30,812 nt of DNA, from NCBI GenBank assembly GCA_964546285.1, contig CAZJJK010000027.1:1-30812 (forward strand), read 5' to 3'. Position numbers and translations under genes: made by a program. Of the stretch, positions 1-7,062 are shown piece after piece; the stretch's first letter is position 1; the number at the start of each line of letters is the position of its first letter. The notes under the pieces are model-generated. The model saw only the letters and a program-made list of their open reading frames with translations. It was not told where the DNA came from and searched no databases. The DNA comes from CAZJJK01 sp964546285. Lineage in GTDB: Bacteria > Spirochaetota > Spirochaetia > Treponematales > Breznakiellaceae.

Positions 1-196
1 TCTGGGAGGAGCAGGTGGCGCCGCAGTGTTTACAGACAAAGCGGGGGATGAGACCTCTGGACTTGGTGGGGAAGGAGCCGAAGCGGCGAAACCAGGGTGA
101 ATTCGAGGCGATTGCACGGTTGTGGAAGGGGCAGGCTTGATTGGGACAGAACTCGGGACTGTCGATGGTGACGAGGCGGGAGGCAGGTTGGGCCAT
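1..196 (-). CDS. zinc-ribbon transposase-like protein, N-terminal fragment at window edge
   Basis: A 65-codon partial reading frame starts at the ATG at 196-194 and runs off the left end of the window. A perfect GGAGG lies at 203-207, six bases before the start, and decides it. The peptide begins MAQPASRLVTIDSPEFCPNQ and carries two cysteine pairs, CPNQAC and CKHCGATC, about 40 residues apart. This is the N-terminal zinc ribbon (first pair, basic stretch, RFVCKHCG) seen in IS1-like and related transposases that are common in spirochaetes. The catalytic part lies outside the window, so activity cannot be judged. It could also be another zinc-ribbon DNA-binding protein. The AT-rich 231-569 stretch upstream may include an element end, but I see no definite terminal inverted repeat. 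Confidence 0.6.
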   Translation of the reverse strand, partial: MAQPASRLVTIDSPEFCPNQACPFHNRAIASNSPWFRRFGSFPTKSRGLIPRFVCKHCGATCSSQ

Positions 197-230
197 GGTA
201 AACCTCCGTTGGATATGAAGTAGTGTCCAT

Positions 231-569
231 ATACCGGTACGGGGGAAAGAAGTGTCCCGCTTGGGTTTGGGGAAAAGTTTCTAAAAAATATTTTCAACAG
301 AATTGGCAGCAGTTAGTAAAGCTTATATGGCATAGTCAATTTTTACGCGATAAGTATCTGCTTTAATTGCATACCAAACAATACTTTGTTATGGTTTGAC
401 TATAGGTTCTTAGCATTGAACCAGCTCTCCTTGGATTTTTTTGTCCACTAGCCTTATAAACGGTAATTATCACTACTATTTGATATTAAAAATTTGAGCG
501 CTTGACTTTTCTATATAGAAAAAACGTCTCGTTTGACTGTTGATCGCGCCTCGCTTAAAAAAATCTCCG
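231..569. other. AT-rich intergenic region without a gene
   Basis: No reading frame with a ribosome binding site is visible. The stretch holds AAAATATTTT followed by a CAACAGAATTGGCAGCAGT-type motif (285-322) that recurs in diverged form at 5984-6033. It also has a widely spaced perfect 8-bp inverted repeat, ATAGTCAA (332-339) and TTGACTAT (396-403). Near the right end, TCGCTTAA (551-558) and TTAAGCGA (570-577) can form an 8-bp stem overlapping the stop codon of the LacI gene. Confidence 0.6.
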
Positions 570-577
570 TTAAGCGA
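551..577 (-). terminator. possible stem-loop at the end of the lacI-family gene
   Basis: TCGCTTAA (551-558) and TTAAGCGA (570-577) form a perfect 8-bp stem with an 11-nt loop that contains an A run (a T run on the minus strand). It overlaps the TAA stop of the LacI-family gene. The T run is in the loop rather than after the stem, so this is not a textbook intrinsic terminator. Confidence 0.3.
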
Positions 578-1592
578 TTCTCGCCACTGAGGAACGGATG
601 ATAAGGTCTGTTGGCAATCTGACTGAAGCGGCAGGTTTTCCGGCTATTAGATCGATTATGGACCTGGCGGCGTAAGCGCCCTTACGAACGCCGGGTTGTC
701 GAACCGTTGTAAGGGGAGGAGCCAATAAAGCGGCGAAGGGGATATCGTCCATTCCAGTAACCGATATATCTTCCGGAATACGACGCCCCAAAGCGGCGCA
801 GGCCTCATATACGCCCAAGGCTACGGTATCGCTCATGCAGACGATAAGCGTCGGCCTCTTTTCTAGAATTCGATGACAAGTTTCACTGGCCGCTTCCATG
901 GTTGCCGGTAAGGCTTGTACCGTTATGGAGGGTGAATCTAAAGCAAGCCCATAGCGCGCTAAGGCGCGTGAAAAGCCGGATAAGCGCTTCTCGCTGGTTT
1001 TGGAAGATCGCTCCTCTTCGGTTTTTGGCCCGTCAGCCTGAAGAGCTAAAACAGCTATCCGCTCATGGCCGCGCGATAACACATACTCCATAACCGATTC
1101 CGCCGCCGCCTCGTCATCGATCCCTATATTGGGAATACCAAAAACCTCATCCCCGTCAATGGTGACAAAGGGAACATGACGTTGACGTATCAATTCAACT
1201 ATTTTAGGCGCGGCTTCGACGCCCAAGGCGATAAAGCCGTCAACCGCCGCGTTGCGGACAGCCTGAGACAAAAAACCTTTAACGGGCGGCAGGATGGTCA
1301 GAAATAAATCATCCTCATGGCAGACCTCGCCGATGCCTCTCAAAACCTCAGCGACATAGGGGTTTTTAAAAGTTTCTTGTATGGCTTGAGGTAATAAAAC
1401 CCCGATGGACCCGACTCGCTTTGTGGTCATAGTCCGTGCCACAGGGTCGGGAACATAGCCCTCTCTATCGGCTATCGCCATTATTCTATTATATGTTTCA
1501 CGGGATATTTTTTTGGGATCGTTGAAAGCGAAGGATACCGAAGTTTTAGAGACGCCGGCCAACTCCGCGATACGTTTAATAGTAACGCGCAT
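570..1592 (-). CDS. LacI-family transcriptional regulator
   Basis: This is a DNA-binding repressor or activator that senses a small ligand, usually a sugar. Residues 1-50 (MRVTIKRIAELAGVSKTSVS...) are the LacI helix-turn-helix followed by the hinge helix (YVPDPVARTMTTKR). The rest is a periplasmic-binding-protein-like sensor domain (GSIGVLLP, DGFIALG, VPFVTIDGD, GHERIAVL, CMSDTVALGVYEA, DISVTGMDDIPFA, TTVRQP). At about 340 residues the length is normal. I chose the ATG at 1592, the usual family start; an in-frame ATG five codons upstream (1607) is possible. Neither has a visible Shine-Dalgarno sequence. The start is overlapped by a LacI-type AGCGCT core (1597-1602), compatible with autoregulation. 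The ligand is unknown. The glycosidase genes at 7.4-9.9 kb are candidate targets, but that is inference only. Confidence 0.93.
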   Translation of the reverse strand: MRVTIKRIAELAGVSKTSVSFAFNDPKKISRETYNRIMAIADREGYVPDPVARTMTTKRVGSIGVLLPQAIQETFKNPYVAEVLRGIGEVCHEDDLFLTILPPVKGFLSQAVRNAAVDGFIALGVEAAPKIVELIRQRHVPFVTIDGDEVFGIPNIGIDDEAAAESVMEYVLSRGHERIAVLALQADGPKTEEERSSKTSEKRLSGFSRALARYGLALDSPSITVQALPATMEAASETCHRILEKRPTLIVCMSDTVALGVYEACAALGRRIPEDISVTGMDDIPFAALLAPPLTTVRQPGVRKGAYAARSIIDLIAGKPAASVRLPTDLIIRSSVARIA

Positions 1593-1605
1593 AGTAAGCG
1601 CTATC
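1593..1605. promoter_or_regulatory. candidate LacI-type operator over the regulator's own start
   Basis: The sequence AGTAAGCGCTATC has the central AGCGCT (CpG-centred) typical of LacI-family operators, with imperfect outer arms. It sits directly between the two possible start codons of the LacI gene, where a bound repressor would block its expression. The symmetry is imperfect, so this is tentative. Confidence 0.3.
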
Positions 1606-1709
1606 ATACAACGATCTATGGCGATAGGGAAGGAATAAAGAGAAAAAAGCCGACTTTCTAATCCGTGAAGGAAGGGAGTGTTCTCAAATACGAGCTTAGT
1701 AGCTTGTAT

Positions 1710-1750
1710 ATGTAAACAATACTTGACATGTTGTAAAATATAGTTTACAT
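1710..1750. promoter_or_regulatory. promoter with spaced inverted-repeat operator for the XRE operon
   Basis: ATGTAAAC (1710-1717) and GTTTACAT (1743-1750) form a perfect 8-bp inverted repeat, extending to 11 of 12 bases if one mismatch is allowed. The half-sites are 33 bp apart, about three helical turns. Between and within them lie a consensus -35 TTGACA (1723-1728), a 17-bp spacer and a -10-like TACATT (1746-1751). The predicted transcription start is at or within a base or two of the ATG at 1758, and no Shine-Dalgarno is present, so the first gene may be translated from a leaderless mRNA. Autoregulation by the XRE protein is the simplest reading. Confidence 0.65.
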
Positions 1751-1757
1751 TAGTTCT

Positions 1758-1973
1758 ATGGCGTTAGGAAGAAAACTAGAAAACCGGTTAAAAACGCATC
1801 GTTTTGCCAACGGTCAAATGAGTCAGATGGTTCTGGCCGAGCGCGCTGGGGTGTCTAGGCAGACTATTATCGCTATTGAAAGGGGGGCGTATAGTCCCTC
1901 GGTGGAGTTGGCTTTGCGGATAGCGGCCGTTTTTCATGTAAAAGTGGAAGAGCTTTTTTATCTAGCGGAATAG
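1758..1973 (+). CDS. small XRE-family (Cro/CI-type) regulator
   Basis: This 71-residue protein is almost entirely one helix-turn-helix domain. The core LAERAGVSRQTIIAIERGAY followed by SPSVELALRIAAVFHVKVEELF matches the small stand-alone XRE regulators of the YozG/YgzD type. It should bind DNA as a dimer. It is followed after 11 bp by a multi-pass membrane protein gene with a strong AGGGAGGGGA site and then by a barrel protein, so it most likely regulates that operon. The regulator-plus-membrane-protein pairing is common in Firmicutes and spirochaetes. No Shine-Dalgarno precedes the ATG, while a TTGACA/TACATT promoter ends about 7 bases before it. Confidence 0.9.
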   Translation: MALGRKLENRLKTHRFANGQMSQMVLAERAGVSRQTIIAIERGAYSPSVELALRIAAVFHVKVEELFYLAE

Positions 1974-1984
1974 AGGGAGGGGAA

Positions 1985-2677
1985 ATGCGTAAACATATTT
2001 CAAAGCGGGTATGGCTAATTATCTGCGTCGGCGCCGCGTTCGCGCTTGTCTTTCTTGGTTTGGTAATCTCGCCATGGTTTTGGCTGGCTCTTCCTATAGG
2101 TCTTGGCGTGGCTGGCGCGCTTAGACGGCTGGTTCTGATCAGTGAACAGGATGAGTTCCACTTGGCGGCTGAAAACGAGGCGGCTTGGTATGCCTTCATT
2201 ACGGCCTTGGTACTAGGCGGCCTCTTTTATTGTCTTGAACGGACCGGTTTTAGTCTTGGATCGGCCGCTGTGGATAGGCTTTTGGTTACACTTGAGGCTT
2301 CCGCCACCGTATACGCGGCTATCTATCTGTTTCGTTTTCATGATGGTCGTTTAGCCGCTCGTATTCTGCTGTTCGCTATTGGCGCCGGCCTCGCTTTATT
2401 TGTGGTTTTAAGCGGCTGGGGCGATGTCTTGGGAACACTTATTTCTTTTTCGATAATTGTGCTGCCCTTTATCGCTCTAGGTTTTCTCGCTGGGCGCTTT
2501 CCCCGCGCGACAGCGCCTTTTTGTTTCGCCGCTTCAATTACAGCCGCCGTATTTTTTCATGCCTATGATCTCCAACGCGCCTCCAGCTATTTCGTGATCG
2601 CGTTGATTTGCCTGCCGCTGATCGCTTCAGGCATAGGTTTATTGGTTACTAGAGTTAAGGAGGGAGAAAGCGAATGA
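1985..2677 (+). CDS. multi-pass membrane protein of unknown function
   Basis: The 230-residue protein has about seven strongly hydrophobic segments (roughly residues 8-48 as two, 68-87, 98-117, 125-146, 150-168, 176-193, 200-222) and a short basic/acidic tail. A cytoplasmic loop after the second helix (RRLVLISEQDEFHLAAENEAAW) resembles the DE...EAA loop of small membrane proteins such as DUF2178 that are often encoded beside XRE regulators, but I do not claim membership. There is no enzymatic motif. The start has a strong purine-rich site directly after the XRE stop, and the gene overlaps the next one by 4 bp (ATGA), indicating translational coupling. Confidence 0.8.
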   Translation: MRKHISKRVWLIICVGAAFALVFLGLVISPWFWLALPIGLGVAGALRRLVLISEQDEFHLAAENEAAWYAFITALVLGGLFYCLERTGFSLGSAAVDRLLVTLEASATVYAAIYLFRFHDGRLAARILLFAIGAGLALFVVLSGWGDVLGTLISFSIIVLPFIALGFLAGRFPRATAPFCFAASITAAVFFHAYDLQRASSYFVIALICLPLIASGIGLLVTRVKEGESE

Positions 2678-3174
2678 AACGATTTTTTGTCGTCGTAGCC
2701 TGCTTTGTTCTAGCGCCCCTGTCCGCCGCCGCCGCGCCAGATTGGCGTATGGATTTCGGTTTCAGTCTATTCGATTTATCGTTTAGGCTCGGCGCGGAAG
2801 TAGCCATAACGGATGAGTTTTCCATCCGAGCGGAAGCGGGGCCCAGCCTGTTTTCTTTTGAGGGTTCCTTTGTGCTAAAAACAGGTTTAGAAGCTATTTG
2901 GTATTTTGCCCGAAATGAAAGCGGAGAATTGGGTATTAGCGTGGGAGTTCCGGATTTTCTTCTGGTTTTCTTAGACCCTTTAGCCTATCGCTTTTCTCCC
3001 GGACTTGGCCTAGTTGGCACTTGGTTTCCTAATTCCATGTTGACACTGGGTTGTAGAGCCGGACTCGGCTACCCGTATTATAAAGATGAGAACAAGGCTG
3101 AATGGGGGAATTCCCTGTTTTATGGGTTTTGGCCGGAAGTGGAATTTCGTCTTGGCTACCGTTTGCCTAATTAA
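2674..3174 (+). CDS. putative outer-membrane beta-barrel protein
   Basis: The 166-residue protein has a classical cleavable signal peptide (MKRFFVVVACFVLAPLSAAAA, cleavage near residue 21). The mature part alternates polar and hydrophobic residues with many aromatic and glycine positions (FGFSLFDLSFRLGAEV, GLEAIWYF, LGLVGTWF, LTLGCRAGLGYPYY) and ends in FWPEVEFRLGYRLPN. This pattern is typical of a small outer-membrane barrel of about eight strands. The last residue is N rather than the common terminal F, so recognition by BamA is uncertain. It is coupled to the upstream membrane-protein gene by an ATGA overlap and is followed by a strong hairpin terminator. No specific function is recognisable. 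Confidence 0.7.
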   Translation: MKRFFVVVACFVLAPLSAAAAPDWRMDFGFSLFDLSFRLGAEVAITDEFSIRAEAGPSLFSFEGSFVLKTGLEAIWYFARNESGELGISVGVPDFLLVFLDPLAYRFSPGLGLVGTWFPNSMLTLGCRAGLGYPYYKDENKAEWGNSLFYGFWPEVEFRLGYRLPN

Positions 3175-3231
3175 GCGGTACTTGGCGCCGTCTGAGGAAG
3201 CCCTTTCTTCTCGGATAGCTCGAAGCGTTTA

Positions 3232-3272
3232 AAGAAACAGCCCTCAAGCGGCGCGCTTGAGGGCTGTTTCTT
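3232..3272. terminator. bidirectional intrinsic terminator
   Basis: A perfect 19-bp stem (3232-3250 with 3254-3272) closes a 3-nt GCG loop. The stem base is AAGAAAC/GTTTCTT, so a T-rich stretch is present at the 3' side in both directions. It sits between the convergent barrel-protein gene (+) and the lipoprotein hydrolase gene (-), and can end both transcripts. Confidence 0.9.
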
Positions 3273-3277
3273 AGGCT

Positions 3278-4717
3278 TTATAAGCTTTCAAGCCAGCGCC
3301 ATAGTTGCTCTATCGCCGTCTTGTCAATCCCGACGCCGAGACTACCGTACTCAGTCGGTAAGCCGGTGATGGCTTTCTGAAATACATGATTTAAACCCTC
3401 AAGCTCCACGGTTTTTACCGGAACCGCGCTAGCCGCCGCGGCGATTCCCGCTAGGTTAGTGGAAGCGCGCACTTGAAGGTCCTTAGAGCCGGTCATAGCG
3501 AAAACAGGGCTACGTACCTTTTTTAAAACGCTCTGTGGATCGGAACTGAGGAAGGCTTTAAACCAGGGGTCGGACAGAGCGGCCATTTGGGCTTCTATAT
3601 CGGAATCCGGAAGCCCCGCCTGTTTTAGTTCGGCTGTTATAGCTTCCCGGGGAAAGGCGCCCGATGAAAGTACTAAATCGTATATGGTTTTGTTAGCCGC
3701 GCGAGCCATCGCTATAACTTCCTGCCCAGCCGCTGAAGCGCGGAGAAGGTCCTCGCTTTGCTGTAACAATAGCTCATACCCGCTGATGCCCATGCCGCCA
3801 AGCAGAAAAAGGGCATGGACTCCGCCTATTTCGTTTTCCGCTAGGCAAGCGACATAGGAGCCTTCGCTGTGTCCTATAAGAATAACGCGCTCTGGATCAA
3901 TACGCTTATCGGCGACGAGGAAGCGATAGGCGCCGACGGCGTCAAGAGCGAAATCAGCCGAGACTGAACCGGCGAACACGCCGCCGGATTCGCCGACGCC
4001 GCGATCGTCATAACGTAAGCTGGCCCAGCCCGCCGCTTCCAAGGCTTCGGCTATTTCCTGAAACGGCTTTAAGCCGAAGAGGGCCTCGTCCCTGTTCTGG
4101 GGACCGGACCCGGTGATTAGAACGGCCGCCGGGTAGGGACCGTCATCCGCTTCCGGTAAAAGCAAGGTTCCCGCCAACTCAATAGCGCTATCGGCACTAG
4201 AAAAGCGAACGGCTTCGCCTCTTCTTTGCTCGTTGTTTCCCTCTTCTTCAGCCGCGCCGTTTGAATCGTCTTGTAGAAGCTTAAAGGAAAAATCAGCGCC
4301 GCCTTGGGTCCAAACGCCATCTAAAAAACCATCCCCGCCTTTTTTGGCCGAGAAAGAAGACTTGAAGGCGGCGAAATCGGCTTTGAAACCGTCAGCGGTG
4401 AATTCAGTCTTATTTGATGGGTACGCTTTTATGTTTTGGGCTGGTACGTCCAAAAAAACGTTTTCACTGGTCACGGTTATAATCAGCTTTAGAATCTGCG
4501 GCCCCGCCTGCAGGTCTCCCCGCCAAACGCCTTTGAACTTCATAGCCTCCTCCGATATCGCTATACTTTTACCCGCGTCCGAGCTTGTCGCTTCAAGCGG
4601 CGCCTTCCCGATGCAGGCCATGAGAAGAAATGGCATTAGTACGCACACCAGCAAATAAGCCGTTAAGCGAGGGGAAACGTGGAATAACGAAAGGGTCTTG
4701 TAAAAAAGTTTAGTCAT
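3278..4717 (-). CDS. lipoprotein alpha/beta hydrolase with N-terminal beta-rich domain
   Basis: This is a serine hydrolase (esterase/peptidase-like) anchored in a membrane. From the ATG at 4717 it has 479 residues. A hydrophobic leader ends at a lipobox-like LLMAC (Cys35). A beta-rich domain of about 90 residues (FKGVWRGDLQ...FKLLQD) is followed by the hydrolase fold: VLITGSGPQNRDE oxyanion region, DDRGVGES, nucleophile elbow GHSEGS (Ser284), acid near GSKD (Asp413), and His444 in GLNH. The family resembles the Xaa-Pro/acyl-hydrolase-like lipoproteins often annotated simply as alpha/beta hydrolase; the substrate is unknown. The start is fixed by an ATGA overlap with the upstream sdpI-like gene and an AAGGAGA before it. 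The frame is open 70 codons further upstream, but that part is inside the neighbour and is not protein-like. Confidence 0.9.
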   Translation of the reverse strand: MTKLFYKTLSLFHVSPRLTAYLLVCVLMPFLLMACIGKAPLEATSSDAGKSIAISEEAMKFKGVWRGDLQAGPQILKLIITVTSENVFLDVPAQNIKAYPSNKTEFTADGFKADFAAFKSSFSAKKGGDGFLDGVWTQGGADFSFKLLQDDSNGAAEEEGNNEQRRGEAVRFSSADSAIELAGTLLLPEADDGPYPAAVLITGSGPQNRDEALFGLKPFQEIAEALEAAGWASLRYDDRGVGESGGVFAGSVSADFALDAVGAYRFLVADKRIDPERVILIGHSEGSYVACLAENEIGGVHALFLLGGMGISGYELLLQQSEDLLRASAAGQEVIAMARAANKTIYDLVLSSGAFPREAITAELKQAGLPDSDIEAQMAALSDPWFKAFLSSDPQSVLKKVRSPVFAMTGSKDLQVRASTNLAGIAAAASAVPVKTVELEGLNHVFQKAITGLPTEYGSLGVGIDKTAIEQLWRWLESL

Positions 4718-5373
4718 TGTTTCTCTGTCTCCTTTTCCTTGCGGAATACTAAATATGAATACAGGGTAGTCGCTATAAGAAAGCCGAAGATTGAAAAGGT
4801 CATAAGCGCCGCCGCCGCTGGATTTGGCAGAAAGGCGGCGATTATGGCGAGCAAGCCGCAGATGATCATGGCGAAGCCGCCAAAACGGTGGGTTTTCGCC
4901 CAAACAAGGTCGCTGGCTAAGGCCCAAGGCAATTTTATGCCGATCGAATAATTCCGTTTTAAGCGCGGCATAATGTTGCCCGCTACGATAAAGCCTATTC
5001 CGATACCGGCGAAAAGAACGGCTGGGAAAATACCTTCAGGAAAACCCTGGGCAACGGAAATTGTGGCGCCAAATACAATAAGGAATATAAAGCCTATAAC
5101 GCCAAAGGTGATGGCGCTTGAGGATTCCCGGCGGCGCAGGTTGTCCGATAGCGGGTCAAATTTCATTACGAACCAGCCTAGAGCAGCGACAAGCGCGGGT
5201 CCCGCCGCAACCGCGAAGATGAAGGCTTTAGGCGCCAGTTGGTCAACTTCACCCGCGGCGTTCCAATGAATCGGTATGGTATCAGGTAGTCGATTATAGA
5301 CTAGGGCGCTAGCGACTTCTAAAGCGACGCTCAAGCCACCCAGGCCAGCTAAGGTCTTCTTAAATGGTCCCAT
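4714..5373 (-). CDS. SdpI-family membrane protein (DUF1648 plus SdpI domain)
   Basis: This 219-residue membrane protein has about six helices. An N-terminal DUF1648-type motif (LPDTIPIHWNAAGEVDQ, about residues 29-45) lies in the first extracytoplasmic loop. The SdpI signature (GNIMPRLKRNYSIGIKLPWAL followed by VWAKTHRFGG) lies around residues 130-168. In Bacillus subtilis, SdpI is the immunity protein against the SdpC toxin and sequesters the repressor SdpR. Here the gene follows an SdpR-like repressor (14-bp overlap) and precedes a lipoprotein hydrolase (4-bp overlap), so the three form one tightly coupled operon. No sdpABC toxin genes are visible. The start has GAGGGGGA about eight bases upstream. 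Confidence 0.92.
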   Translation of the reverse strand: MGPFKKTLAGLGGLSVALEVASALVYNRLPDTIPIHWNAAGEVDQLAPKAFIFAVAAGPALVAALGWFVMKFDPLSDNLRRRESSSAITFGVIGFIFLIVFGATISVAQGFPEGIFPAVLFAGIGIGFIVAGNIMPRLKRNYSIGIKLPWALASDLVWAKTHRFGGFAMIICGLLAIIAAFLPNPAAAALMTFSIFGFLIATTLYSYLVFRKEKETEKQ

Positions 5374-5632
5374 CGTTTTTCCCCCTCAAGCCCATAACCC
5401 ATTCCAGAAGAGCTTGGAACACGGTCGTATTTAGTTCGTAATACACGAATTGTCCCCGCTTTTCCCTTTCCACTAAACCCGCGTCCGAAAGCAGAGTTAG
5501 ATGATGACTAAGAGACGCCCCGCTTATAGAGAAATGGCTCCCCAATTCGCCGACATTAAGCGGTCCCGAACGCAATAGTTCCAGTATTCGGCGTCGCGTC
5601 GGATCATCCAGGGCCTTCCAGAGCTTATTCAT
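5360..5632 (-). CDS. ArsR-family repressor, SdpR-like
   Basis: This 90-residue winged-helix repressor begins MNKLWKALDDPTRRRILELL, followed by ISGASLSHHLTLLSDAGLV and the wing REKRGQFVYYELNTTVFQALLEWVM. The order and spacing closely follow B. subtilis SdpR (KGQFIYYSLNTTV near the end). The metal-binding cysteines of ArsR/SmtB are absent, as in SdpR. It overlaps the sdpI-like gene by 14 bp. A perfect inverted repeat covering the -10 region of its promoter (5661-5684) is the expected operator. By analogy, the SdpI-like membrane protein would relieve repression by tethering this protein at the membrane. GGGAG lies six bases before the ATG. Confidence 0.92.
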   Translation of the reverse strand: MNKLWKALDDPTRRRILELLRSGPLNVGELGSHFSISGASLSHHLTLLSDAGLVEREKRGQFVYYELNTTVFQALLEWVMGLRGKNDGTI

Positions 5633-5660
5633 CGCCGCTCCCGTCGTTATGAATAATTAG

Positions 5661-5697
5661 ATATTTAGAATATCTTCTAAATATGTACGACTGTCAA
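5661..5697 (-). promoter_or_regulatory. sdpR-like promoter and operator
   Basis: On the minus strand, -35 TTGACA (5697-5692) is followed by a 17-bp spacer and a -10-like GATATT (5674-5669). A perfect 10-bp inverted repeat, ATATTTAGAA (5661-5670) and TTCTAAATAT (5675-5684) with a 4-bp centre, covers the -10 element and most of the spacer. This placement is ideal for steric repression by the SdpR-like protein encoded about 30 bp downstream. Confidence 0.8.
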
Positions 5698-6191
5698 GCG
5701 GAACTAGGCGTTTAAGAAAGTACTTGCTTTTATCGCGACAAGGGAGCTGTTCCCAAGCATATATTGCTTTTGGTGCTTTCGGAAAAGCGTGCGTACTGCT
5801 GCCAATATTGTTGTGGCTTAAAACTGCAGGTTTTTACACAGACTTCTGGATCGGTATAGACCTGCTCGCTAATCAATCAAGGAGTTCAATGGTGTGGTTT
5901 CTCTATTTGACAGAAAGACCCTGTACGGAGCTTGTTCAGTCGTAAAGTCCATTAATTATTTTTGTTAGGCCCTTATTGGGTATAAAATATTTTATAAAGC
6001 ACTTACAACAAAATTGGTAGCAGTATAAAAAGCGTGTGGCTTGACGAGAACGTCTTATTTTTCCCTCAATGTAATATCTACATATATTATAAATATTTAA
6101 TCAAAATATCGCATCTGGCGTAAACATCAAATTCAAAAAGCCCGAGACTTTTAGAAACAAGCTCTTTAGAAAGCTCCCTCCGGTATAGCGC
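5698..6191. other. AT-rich intergenic region without a recognised gene
   Basis: The region lies between the sdpR promoter and the hisF stop. The only open frame of note starts at a TTG (5724) without a ribosome binding site and does not look like a protein. AAAATATTTT followed by CAACAAAATTGGTAGCAGT (5984-6033) is a diverged copy of a motif at 285-322. No convincing terminator for hisF was found. Confidence 0.5.
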
Positions 6192-6959
6192 TCAGTCTCC
6201 CGCTACCCGTAATCCCCGCGATCTAAGATATTCCTTCACGTCGGCTATCTTCAGCAGCCTGAAGTGGAAGACGGAGGCCGCCAGAAGGATATTGGCGCCG
6301 CCCTTTACGACGGCGTCGTAGAAATGTTCAAGCGTACCAGCGCCCCCGGACGCGATTACCGGAACCGATACGGCGGCGCGGATCGCTCGTAATAGGGGTA
6401 GGTCATAACCGGCTTTCGTGCCGTCGCCGGCCATACTGGTAGGCAGTAAAGTCCCAGCGCCAAGGGCTTCGCAGGCTTCAGCCCAAGCTATCGCGTCCTG
6501 ATCCATAGGAATGGTGCCGCCGGCCACCATCAATTCATAGCCGGAGGGGAGAGTCGCGTTACGGCGGGCGTCGATCGCGACTACGATACGCTCCTTACCA
6601 AAGCGGGCCGCCGCGTCCCGCACTAATTCCGGCCGAGCGACGGCGGCGCTGTTCATGGATATCTTAGACGCTCCGGCATTCAAGACCTGTTCAATATCCT
6701 CAAGGCTTCCAATCCCGCCGCCGACCGTAAGCGGAATTGTAATCGCGGTGGCGACCTTGTTGACCCATTCCAAACGGGTTTTGCGGTTTTCCACCGTAGC
6801 CGCGATATCCAGCATGGCTAATTCGTCTGCTCCTTCGGCTTCATAGAAAACAGCGTTTCGCACCGGATCGCCAGCATCCCTCAAATCGACAAAATTAACG
6901 CCCTTGACGACTCGCCCTTCTTTCATATCCAAACAAGGCATGATTTTTATCGGTTCCAT
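6192..6959 (-). CDS. hisF: imidazole glycerol phosphate synthase cyclase subunit HisF
   Basis: HisF uses ammonia from the glutaminase HisH to convert PRFAR to imidazole glycerol phosphate and AICAR in histidine synthesis. The 255-residue protein is a complete (beta/alpha)8 barrel. The catalytic aspartates are present: Asp11 in MPCLDMKEGRVVKGVNF and Asp130 in VVAIDARRN. The phosphate-binding motifs LTVGGGI, TSMAGDGTKAGYD and VIASGGAG are intact. The start has GGAGGTGGATA directly upstream. It stands alone: no hisH, hisA or other his gene is in the window, so HisH must come from elsewhere or the protein acts on free ammonia. Its own promoter (TTGACA/GATACT) lies about 65 bp upstream. Confidence 0.96.
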   Translation of the reverse strand: MEPIKIMPCLDMKEGRVVKGVNFVDLRDAGDPVRNAVFYEAEGADELAMLDIAATVENRKTRLEWVNKVATAITIPLTVGGGIGSLEDIEQVLNAGASKISMNSAAVARPELVRDAAARFGKERIVVAIDARRNATLPSGYELMVAGGTIPMDQDAIAWAEACEALGAGTLLPTSMAGDGTKAGYDLPLLRAIRAAVSVPVIASGGAGTLEHFYDAVVKGGANILLAASVFHFRLLKIADVKEYLRSRGLRVAGD

Positions 6960-7018
6960 TATCCACCTCCGCGGCTAACGCGTCCAAAACTCGCTCTAAA
7001 CGTTTCAGCTATTGGCAC

Positions 7019-7047
7019 AGTATCTACTGGCCGGCTCCGCTTGTCAA
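7019..7047 (-). promoter_or_regulatory. hisF promoter
   Basis: On the minus strand, TTGACA (7047-7042), a 17-bp spacer and GATACT (7024-7019) form a good sigma70-type promoter about 60 bp before the hisF ATG. A palindromic AAGCGCTT (7063-7070), a LacI-family operator core, lies 16 bp upstream of the -35. Confidence 0.6.
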
Positions 7048-7062
7048 ACGAGAAATAAGGGC

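Noticed and set aside
30..230. 66-codon minus-strand frame at the left end
   Set aside because: It is another frame over the transposase-like fragment, which has the ribosome site and the cysteine pairs.
5724..5945. 73-codon + strand frame
   Set aside because: Starts at a TTG with no ribosome binding site, lies in AT-rich intergenic DNA, and the peptide has no recognisable features.
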